Shown: positions 6,817 through 11,830 of the stretch, in pieces
Position numbering within the stretch: position 1 is the stretch's first letter
How the letters are laid out: each line of letters opens with the position of its first letter
Assembly (NCBI GenBank): GCA_049509915.1
Contig: JBEKZL010000231.1
Coordinates: 1-11,830 of the forward strand
Reading direction: 5' to 3'
Origin: JBEKYD01 sp049509915
Lineage (GTDB): Bacteria > Acidobacteriota > Terriglobia > Bryobacterales > Bryobacteraceae
DNA: 11,830 nt
Translations under genes and position numbers: made by a program
The notes under the pieces: model-generated
Told to the model about the DNA's origin: nothing
Database searches by the model: none
Seen by the model: the letters and a program-made list of their open reading frames with translations, nothing else

Positions 6817-6836
6817 GATGTGTACCTCAGTTGCTA

Positions 6837-6842
6837 ATTATA
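6837..6842 (-). promoter_or_regulatory. -10 box of the vapBC promoter
   Basis: The minus strand reads TATAAT at 6842-6837, an exact sigma-70 consensus, about 20 bases before the vapB start and its GAGGT ribosome binding site. The -35 position holds only a weak GTGGCG-like hexamer, as would suit a promoter held by an autoregulator. The box is seen directly; its use is inferred. Confidence 0.6.
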
Positions 6843-6850
6843 CACCTTTG

Positions 6851-6902
6851 CGCCACCGTCGCCACCGTCACGCGGACGACTATCGCGGACGACGCCGTCC
6901 GC
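6851..6902. repeat. Cluster of short direct and inverted repeats between vapB and larC
   Basis: CGCCACCGT occurs twice in tandem (6851-6859 and 6860-6868). CGCGGACGAC occurs at 6871-6880 and 6884-6893, a 13-bp period. GCGGACG (6885-6891) and CGTCCGC (6896-6902) form a 7-bp inverted repeat with a 4-base loop. The cluster covers the -35 side of the vapBC promoter and lies upstream of larC. VapB ribbon-helix-helix dimers bind short inverted or direct repeats, so this may be the operator; that is inference. Confidence 0.5.
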
Positions 6903-6958
6903 CCCATTCTCATCAATATCTGAGCGGGACGCTCCGTCACCCGATACAATGGAGAATT

Positions 6959-8128
6959 GTGACTACTACTTGCTATTTGGATGCATTTTCGGGAATCAGC
7001 GGGGACATGCTGGTGGGCGCGCTGGCCGATGCCGGCGCGGACCCGGAAGCCATCACTTCCGCCATCAATTCGCTCGATTCGGGCGCGGTGGTGAGTTTTG
7101 AGAAAGTGAAGCGCGGCGGCATCGGCGCCACTAAGTATCATGTGGCGGTGGGGGAGGCGCACGCCCACCGGCATCTCTCCCACATAATTAAGATGATCGA
7201 AAAGGGCGAGCTTTCGAACCGCGCCCGGCGCAACGCCATCGCCATCTTTCGCCGCTTGGGCGAAGCCGAGGCCACCATCCACCAGACCTCCATCGAAAAG
7301 GTCCACTTCCACGAAGTGGGCGCTTCCGATTCGATTGCCGATATCGTCGGCGCGGCGGTGGCATTCGACGTCCTGGACGTGGATACGATTGTTTGCTCGC
7401 CCCTTAATGTGGGCAGCGGTACCGTCAAGACGCAGCATGGGATTCTACCGGTTCCGGCGCCCGCCACGGCGTTGCTGCTGGTAAACGCGCCGGTGTATTC
7501 ACGCGGTCCGGCCGCCGAGCTCACCACCCCCACCGGCGCGGCCGTGGCGGTTACCCTGGCCGAGCGTTTCGGCGTGCTTCCGGCCATGAAGGTGCTGCGC
7601 ACCGGTTACGGCGCCGGCACCCACGAATTCCCGGAACAGGCCAACGTCCTGCGCGTCATCATCGGCGAGCCCACCGGCGCCGTCGAAGCCCTTCAGGTGG
7701 CCGTGATCGAGGCCAATATCGACGATATCAGCCCGCAAGTGGTGGCCTATGCCACCGAGCGCCTGTTCGAATTCGGCGCCCTGGACGTCATGCTGTCTCC
7801 CTGCTTCATGAAGAAGGGCCGGCCGGGGTACCTGTTGCGCGTGATCGCCAAACCCGAAGACCGCGAAGCCCTGGCGCAAGTGATCTTCTCGGAAACTTCC
7901 ACCCTCGGCCTGCGCCTTTATGCCGCCGAGCGCCGCGTGCTGGCGCGCACCATCACCGAGGTGAATACGCCCTACGGCAAGGTGCGCGTTAAAGTATCCG
8001 GTGAGGGCGGCTACGCTCCCGAGTACGAAGATTGCAAGCGCCTCGCGGTGGCCTCCGGCGTGGCCCTCAAACACATCATCGCCGAGGCCAATCTGGCCTA
8101 CATGAACCTGACGACCGGATCGAAATGA
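6959..8128 (+). CDS. larC: LarC, nickel-pincer cofactor biosynthesis protein
   Basis: LarC is the CTP-dependent nickel insertase (cyclometallase) that completes the nickel-pincer nucleotide cofactor used by lactate racemase LarA and related enzymes in the cytoplasm. The 389-residue product opens with the family hallmark YLDAFSGISGDM (residues 6-17), continues with the histidine-rich KVHFHEVGASDSIADIVGA (H116, H118) and LNVGSGTVKTQHGILPVPAP, and has the C-terminal LarC2 region beginning near residue 252 (ANIDDISPQVVAYATERLFE) through CFMKKGRPGY. In Lactobacillus plantarum LarC1 and LarC2 are joined by a programmed frameshift; here they are one continuous frame. The GTG at 6959 is chosen from the N-terminal motif and a close GGAG at 6951; the frame is open far upstream through vapBC but that part is not protein-like. 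A TACAAT near 6944 could be its -10. larA, larB and larE are not in the window. Confidence 0.93.
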   Translation: MTTTCYLDAFSGISGDMLVGALADAGADPEAITSAINSLDSGAVVSFEKVKRGGIGATKYHVAVGEAHAHRHLSHIIKMIEKGELSNRARRNAIAIFRRLGEAEATIHQTSIEKVHFHEVGASDSIADIVGAAVAFDVLDVDTIVCSPLNVGSGTVKTQHGILPVPAPATALLLVNAPVYSRGPAAELTTPTGAAVAVTLAERFGVLPAMKVLRTGYGAGTHEFPEQANVLRVIIGEPTGAVEALQVAVIEANIDDISPQVVAYATERLFEFGALDVMLSPCFMKKGRPGYLLRVIAKPEDREALAQVIFSETSTLGLRLYAAERRVLARTITEVNTPYGKVRVKVSGEGGYAPEYEDCKRLAVASGVALKHIIAEANLAYMNLTTGSK

Positions 8129-10044
8129 ATTACTACCTGACGACCCCCATCTACTACGTCAATGCCGCCCCTCACATCGGCCACGCCTATACCACCATCG
8201 TGGCGGATACGATCAAGCGCTTCGAACGCACGCGGGGCTTCCAGGCCGTCGTCACCACGGGTTCCGACGAGCATGGCGTCAACGTGGAACGCGCCGCCGA
8301 GCGTGCCGGGAAAGAGCCCAAGGAGTTCTGCGACGCCATCGCTCGCGAATTTGAAAACCAGTGGAAATTGCTCGGCCTCGATATCGACTATTTTCAGCGC
8401 ACCACCAGCCCGCAACACGCCCGCGTGGTGCAGCGCCTGTTCGACCGCTGCCGGCAAAACGGCTACATCTATAAAGGTTCTTACACCGGCCAGTACTGCA
8501 TTTTCGACAATCTCTACGTCAACGACGCCAAGCCCGGCGACCCGTGCCCGGATTGCGGCCGCCCCACCGAAACCATCACCGAGGAGAATTTCTTCTTCAA
8601 GCTCTCGGCGTTCACGGATCGGCTGATTGAATTCCACGAGTCGCACCCGGAATTCCTCCAGCCCGAAACGCGCCGCAACGAGGTTCTTTCTTTCCTGCGC
8701 CAGGGCCTCACCGACCTTTCCATCACCCGCACCAATATCAAGTGGGGCATTCCGGTCGAGGGCGAATCGCCGCACGTTTTCTACGTCTGGTTCGACGCGC
8801 TGACGGCCTATATGAGCGCGGTGGATGGCAAGGGGCTCTGGCCCGCCGACCTGCACCTCATTGGCAAGGAAATCGTGCGCTTTCACGCCATCTACTGGCC
8901 GGCCTTTCTGTGGGCCGCGGAATACGAATTGCCCAAGCGAATCTTCGCCCATGGATGGTTGCTGTTCGAAGAAACCAAGATGTCGAAGACGCGCGGCAAC
9001 ATCGTGCGCGCCGAGCCCATCCGCCAGGTGATGGGCACCGACGCCCTGCGCTACTTCCTGCTGCGCGAAATCGTCTTCGGCCAGGATGGCAGCTTTAGCT
9101 ACGACGCCCTGATCGGGCGCTACAATTCCGATCTGGCCAACGGCCTGGGCAACCTCGCCAGCCGCACCCTGACCATGATTCACCAATACCGGCAGGGAGC
9201 CATCCCGGCAGGCTCCGACCCAGCCATAGCCGAAGCCGCGGCCGCCGCCATCCTAGCCGTGGAACGGGCCTTTGATCGGTTCGAGTTCTCGAAAGGCCTG
9301 GAAGCCATCTGGGGGCTGATTTCGACAATCGACCGGTACATCGTCGAGCGGCAGCCGTGGAAACTGGCCCGCCAGCAGGACCCGCAATCGCAAACCGACC
9401 TGTCAAACACGCTCTATGCCGCGGCCGAGGCGCTGCGCATAGCCACCGCGCTGGTCTCTCCGATCCTGCCCGAATCGTCCGCCAGGATCTGGGCGCAGCT
9501 CGGCATGAAAGAATCGCTCGCGTCCGTACGGCTGGACAAGCTGGCCTGGGGCGGCCTGCCTCCGGGACAAGCCATCGGCAAGGTGGAGGCCGTTTTTCCA
9601 CGCATCGAGGCGAAACCAGCTATCGAAAAGATGCGCGAACTGGAAGTGAAGGTGACGGCTGAACAGGCTGTGCTGATGGGCAAAGCCTCCGCCCCGGCGG
9701 TTGCGGCGGAGCCGGCCACGATCGCCTTCGACGATTTCGCTAAAGTCGACCTGCGCGTGGGCCGGGTTCTCTCCGCCGAACGAGTGAAAGGGTCCGACAA
9801 GCTGCTGCATCTCAAGGTGGATCTGGGCGAGGGTCAGCCGCGCACCATCGTGGCCGGCATCGCCGAAGCCTACACTCCCGCCGAATTGCTGAGCCGCAAG
9901 GTCGTCATTGTGGCCAACCTGGCGCCGCGCAAGCTGAAGGGCATTGAATCGAACGGCATGATCGTGGCCGCGTCGGTGGAAGGCGGCAAACCGGTCCTGG
10001 CCGGATTCTTGGAAGATATTCCGCCGGGAGCGCGACTGAAGTGA
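8125..10044 (+). CDS. metG: Methionyl-tRNA synthetase with C-terminal tRNA-binding domain
   Basis: This class I synthetase charges tRNA-Met in the cytoplasm and is essential. The 639-residue protein has the HIGH signature at 17-20 (PHIGHAYTT), the KMSKS-type loop KMSKT at 285-289, a Rossmann fold with FLTG-like VVTTGSDEHG, and the anticodon-binding helical domain after about residue 340 (YNSDLANGLGNLASRTLTMI). The zinc-knuckle insertion carries C125-x-x-D128 and C141-x-x-C144, so Asp replaces one of four Cys; I recall this in acidobacterial MetRS. Residues about 533-639 are an EMAP-II/Arc1p-like tRNA-binding domain (FAKVDLRVGRVLSAERVKGS) that also dimerises the enzyme. Its ATG overlaps the larC stop by four bases (ATGA), so the two are almost certainly cotranscribed and translationally coupled. 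Confidence 0.97.
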   Translation: MNYYLTTPIYYVNAAPHIGHAYTTIVADTIKRFERTRGFQAVVTTGSDEHGVNVERAAERAGKEPKEFCDAIAREFENQWKLLGLDIDYFQRTTSPQHARVVQRLFDRCRQNGYIYKGSYTGQYCIFDNLYVNDAKPGDPCPDCGRPTETITEENFFFKLSAFTDRLIEFHESHPEFLQPETRRNEVLSFLRQGLTDLSITRTNIKWGIPVEGESPHVFYVWFDALTAYMSAVDGKGLWPADLHLIGKEIVRFHAIYWPAFLWAAEYELPKRIFAHGWLLFEETKMSKTRGNIVRAEPIRQVMGTDALRYFLLREIVFGQDGSFSYDALIGRYNSDLANGLGNLASRTLTMIHQYRQGAIPAGSDPAIAEAAAAAILAVERAFDRFEFSKGLEAIWGLISTIDRYIVERQPWKLARQQDPQSQTDLSNTLYAAAEALRIATALVSPILPESSARIWAQLGMKESLASVRLDKLAWGGLPPGQAIGKVEAVFPRIEAKPAIEKMRELEVKVTAEQAVLMGKASAPAVAAEPATIAFDDFAKVDLRVGRVLSAERVKGSDKLLHLKVDLGEGQPRTIVAGIAEAYTPAELLSRKVVIVANLAPRKLKGIESNGMIVAASVEGGKPVLAGFLEDIPPGARLK

Positions 10045-10056
10045 GGGGTGCTTTTC

Positions 10057-10296
10057 CTACTCTTCCAGCCGTTCGATGCGTTGTTCGTGGATCTCGGCGA
10101 TGCGCGCGAGGCTTGAGACGGCTTCCATGATCTCGCCCATGCGGCGGTCGCGCTGGCGGTTCTCTTCGGCGGCCTGGCGGTTCTGTTCGGCGACATGCCG
10201 GTTCTCGGCTACCAGAAGCTCCACGGTCTGGGCGAGGGCTTCGTGGCGTTCGGTGAGTTTTTCGAGGCGTTCGTCGATTGTCATGGGGGATTCCAC
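10057..10296 (-). CDS. Small coiled-coil protein of unknown function
   Basis: A 79-residue, highly charged protein predicted to be almost entirely coiled coil: RLEKLTERHEALAQTVELLV, then the repetitive ENRHVAEQNRQAAEENRQ, then MGEIMEAVSSLARIAEIHEQ. Hydrophobic residues fall at heptad positions. There is no signal peptide or membrane segment. The GTG at 10296 follows AGGAGG by three bases; an ATG at 10284, giving MTIDERLEKL, has poorer spacing but is a natural-looking start, so the N-terminus is uncertain by four residues. It lies on the opposite strand between metG and tatD and next to the hairpin element. Small paralogous proteins of this style are, to my recollection, common in Solibacter-like genomes; no function is known to me. 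Confidence 0.65.
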   Translation of the reverse strand: MESPMTIDERLEKLTERHEALAQTVELLVAENRHVAEQNRQAAEENRQRDRRMGEIMEAVSSLARIAEIHEQRIERLEE

Positions 10297-10328
10297 CAGC
10301 CTCCTTCAGAATAGCATCGGCGCTTTTT

Positions 10329-10437
10329 TGTGGGGCAGCTTGGCAAGCTGCGGCCGATTGTCAATCGGCCCGCTGCCGGCTCGGCGGGCAGCAGCGGCGG
10401 TAAACAACCGCCGCGCAGGATACCATCCTGCCCCACA
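10329..10437. repeat. 109-bp element of five consecutive hairpins inside a 10-bp terminal inverted repeat
   Basis: The ends TGTGGGGCAG (10329-10338) and CTGCCCCACA (10428-10437) are perfect inverse complements. Between and overlapping them lie five back-to-back hairpins: GCAGCTT/AAGCTGC (10335-10351, loop 3), GGCCGATT/AATCGGCC (10352-10370, loop 3), GCTGCC/GGCAGC extendable across a G.G mismatch (10372-10392, loop 3 when extended), GCGGCGGT/ACCGCCGC (10394-10414, loop 5) and GCAGGAT/ATCCTGC (10415-10431, loop 3). Almost every base is in a stem. A T6 run (10324-10329) precedes it. It contains no credible gene. It looks like a composite REP/MITE-type intergenic repeat, probably multicopy in the genome; copy number is inference. 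Confidence 0.85.
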
Positions 10438-10479
10438 CTCTCGGCATGGTCGGCAGCTCTACAACCACAGGTGCTCCAG

Positions 10480-11274
10480 GTGACTGCTCCCTTTCTGGTG
10501 GATTCCCATTGCCACCTGGACGACGCGCAATTCGATGCCGACCGGGAAGCGGCTATCGCGCGCGCCCGCGTAGCCGGCGTCACCACCATGCTGGCTATCG
10601 GCACCGGCAACGGTCCGCCGGACCTGGAAGCGGCCATCCGCCTGGCCGGGCGCTATGAAGGGTTCTACGCCACCATCGGCGTCCATCCGCACGACGCCGC
10701 CAAAGCCGATGAGGAGACTTTCGCGCGCCTGGCGGAGCTGGCCGCGCATCCCAAGGTTGTAGCGATCGGCGAAATCGGTCTCGACTACCATTACGACCTT
10801 TCTCCGCGCGAGGTGCAGCGGCGCGTATTCGCACGCCAACTGGAACTTGCGGCCGCGGCCGGCAAGCCCGTGGCCATCCATACCCGCGAAGCCTGGCAGG
10901 AAACCATGGATATACTGCGCGCGCATGGAACCGCTGCCGGCATCATGCACTGTTTCACGGGCGATGCCGGGCAGGCCGAACTGGCCTTGGCCCAGGGATT
11001 TCACCTGGCCTTCGGCGGCGTGCTGACGTTTCTCAAAGCGGAAAGCGTGCGCGAAGCGGCCCGAATTACGCCCGGCGACCGTCTGCTCATCGAAACCGAT
11101 TGTCCCTACCTGGCGCCAATGCCCCACCGCGGTAAGCGCAACGAGCCGGCCTTCCTGCCCGAAATCGCCCGGCGCCTGGCCGAAGTACGGAACACCACCT
11201 TTGAGGCCATCGCCACCGCGACCCGCGACAATTTTGCCCGCTGCTGTTTGCGAGCCGGCCCTCCCAACGGTTAA
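10480..11274 (+). CDS. tatD: TatD-family metal-dependent deoxyribonuclease
   Basis: TatD proteins are TIM-barrel hydrolases with Mg2+-dependent 3'-5' exonuclease or AP-endonuclease activity, linked to DNA repair and fragmentation. The 264-residue product has all expected ligands: H10 and H12 in LVDSHCHLDD, E98 in AIGEIGLDYHYD, H134 in VAIHTREAWQ, H157 in IMHCFTGDA and D207 in LIETDCPYLAP, followed by the C-terminal RNEPAFLPEIARRLAE. The start is uncertain between GTG 10480 and GTG 10471 (three residues longer); 10480 gives the usual distance to the HCH motif. The frame remains open upstream through the hairpin element to 10330, but that sequence is not protein-like. The downstream polyprenyl synthase gene begins 14 bases after its stop, so the two are probably one operon. 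Confidence 0.95.
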   Translation: MTAPFLVDSHCHLDDAQFDADREAAIARARVAGVTTMLAIGTGNGPPDLEAAIRLAGRYEGFYATIGVHPHDAAKADEETFARLAELAAHPKVVAIGEIGLDYHYDLSPREVQRRVFARQLELAAAAGKPVAIHTREAWQETMDILRAHGTAAGIMHCFTGDAGQAELALAQGFHLAFGGVLTFLKAESVREAARITPGDRLLIETDCPYLAPMPHRGKRNEPAFLPEIARRLAEVRNTTFEAIATATRDNFARCCLRAGPPNG

Positions 11275-11288
11275 ACTAGTGAACTTAC

Positions 11289-11830
11289 ATGAATTTGGGC
11301 AAGCTGGGCCAGGCCATCACGGTGCGCGAGCTTTTCGACCTCATCCAGGATGACCTGAGACTGGTGGAAAAAAGGCTCACCGCGGAATCGGTAGCCTCGG
11401 TCGACGCCGTCACGGCCATCGCCCATTATCTGCATTCGAGCGGTGGCAAACGGCTTCGGCCTTCGCTGCTGCTGCTCTCCTCCAAACTGGTGGCGGCCGA
11501 CCCCGCCGTGCCGTCTCCCATGGCGATTCAGCTCGGTGCCGTGGTGGAGATGATTCACGCCGCCACGCTGGTACACGACGACGTTATCGACGCCGCCGAA
11601 ACCCGCCGCGGCCGCCCTTCCAGCAACGTCAAATGGGGCAATCATACCTGCGTGCTGGCCGGCGACTGGCTCTATATGCAGGCGTTTCAGGTGGCTTTGC
11701 GCGAACGCCACTTCCAGATCCTCGACCTGCTGATCGGCCTTACGCAAATCATGGTGGAAGGCGAACTGCTCCAGCTTGAGCGCATCGGCCGCATCGACGT
11801 CACCGAAGCCGACTGCATGGAGTTGGTGGA
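11289..11830 (+). CDS. Polyprenyl diphosphate synthase, N-terminal part (runs off the window)
   Basis: This is a trans-isoprenyl diphosphate synthase, which elongates allylic diphosphates with isopentenyl diphosphate to make the side chain of menaquinone or ubiquinone. The ATG at 11289 gives 180 complete codons (MNLGKLGQAITVRELFDLIQ...). Seen motifs are SSGGKRLRPSLLLLSS (GGKRLRP at 52-58, diphosphate binding) and the first aspartate-rich motif HAATLVHDDVIDAAETRRG (DDxxD at 97-101), followed by AGDWLYMQAF and QIMVEGELLQLER. The residue before DDxxD and the helix length suggest a long-chain (C30-C50) type such as IspB/HepT, but chain length is not decided by this fragment. The second DDxxD motif lies beyond the window. 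No clear ribosome binding site precedes the ATG; translation may follow from tatD. Confidence 0.93.
   Translation, partial: MNLGKLGQAITVRELFDLIQDDLRLVEKRLTAESVASVDAVTAIAHYLHSSGGKRLRPSLLLLSSKLVAADPAVPSPMAIQLGAVVEMIHAATLVHDDVIDAAETRRGRPSSNVKWGNHTCVLAGDWLYMQAFQVALRERHFQILDLLIGLTQIMVEGELLQLERIGRIDVTEADCMELV

Noticed and set aside
6473..6958. Long upstream extension of the larC frame
   Set aside because: It runs antisense through vapBC and is not protein-like; the LarC hallmark motif begins just after the GTG at 6959.
8098..9186. Long minus-strand open frame opposite metG
   Set aside because: It is a shadow of metG, with no domain and no start context.
10330..10479. Upstream extension of the tatD frame through the hairpin element
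   Set aside because: The translation is low-quality sequence forced by the repeats; TatD motifs start right after 10480.

Overview
The window is high-GC bacterial DNA. It most resembles an acidobacterium of the Solibacter/Bryobacterales type. That is an inference from the style of the Rhs remnant, the small coiled-coil protein, the multi-hairpin intergenic repeat and the MetRS zinc-knuckle variant; no rRNA or marker gene proves it.

Layout. Positions 1-930 are a decayed, mobile-element-affected stretch on the minus strand: the first 22 codons of a probable transposase, a frameshifted Rhs-core C-terminus, and a frameshifted fragment of a glycine-rich stress-type protein fused to it. Positions 955-2399 (+) hold an MmgE/PrpD-family gene with a Tat-type leader, broken by one frameshift. 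Positions 2475-3653 (+) encode an exported TPR protein. Positions 3669-4445 (-) encode a MerB-like (alkylmercury lyase family) protein with an in-frame UGA. Divergent from it at 4535-6208 (+) is an exported YtcJ-type amidohydrolase. Positions 6233-6816 (-) are a vapBC toxin-antitoxin pair. Divergent from that, larC (6959-8128) and metG (8125-10044) overlap by four bases. Positions 10057-10296 (-) encode a small coiled-coil protein, followed by a 109-bp element of five consecutive hairpins (10329-10437). The window ends with tatD (10480-11274) and the start of a polyprenyl diphosphate synthase gene (11289 onward).

Main discovery candidate. The MerB-like gene appears to end at a UGA (3824-3822), but the same frame stays open for 50 more codons of convincing protein and stops at UAA only 15 bases from the convergent TPR gene. 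The UGA falls where MerB has its catalytic Cys159, two residues before an invariant-looking Cys (U-x-x-C). It is followed 19 bases later by a GGUC tetraloop on a perfect 7-bp stem, which is the geometry of a bacterial SECIS element. I read this as a selenocysteine-containing MerB relative that automatic gene calling would truncate. A nonsense mutation is the alternative; the window does contain other broken genes.

The remaining genes are mostly housekeeping (methionyl-tRNA synthetase, TatD nuclease, isoprenoid chain synthesis, nickel-pincer cofactor assembly). They do not form an obvious pathway with the accessory genes.
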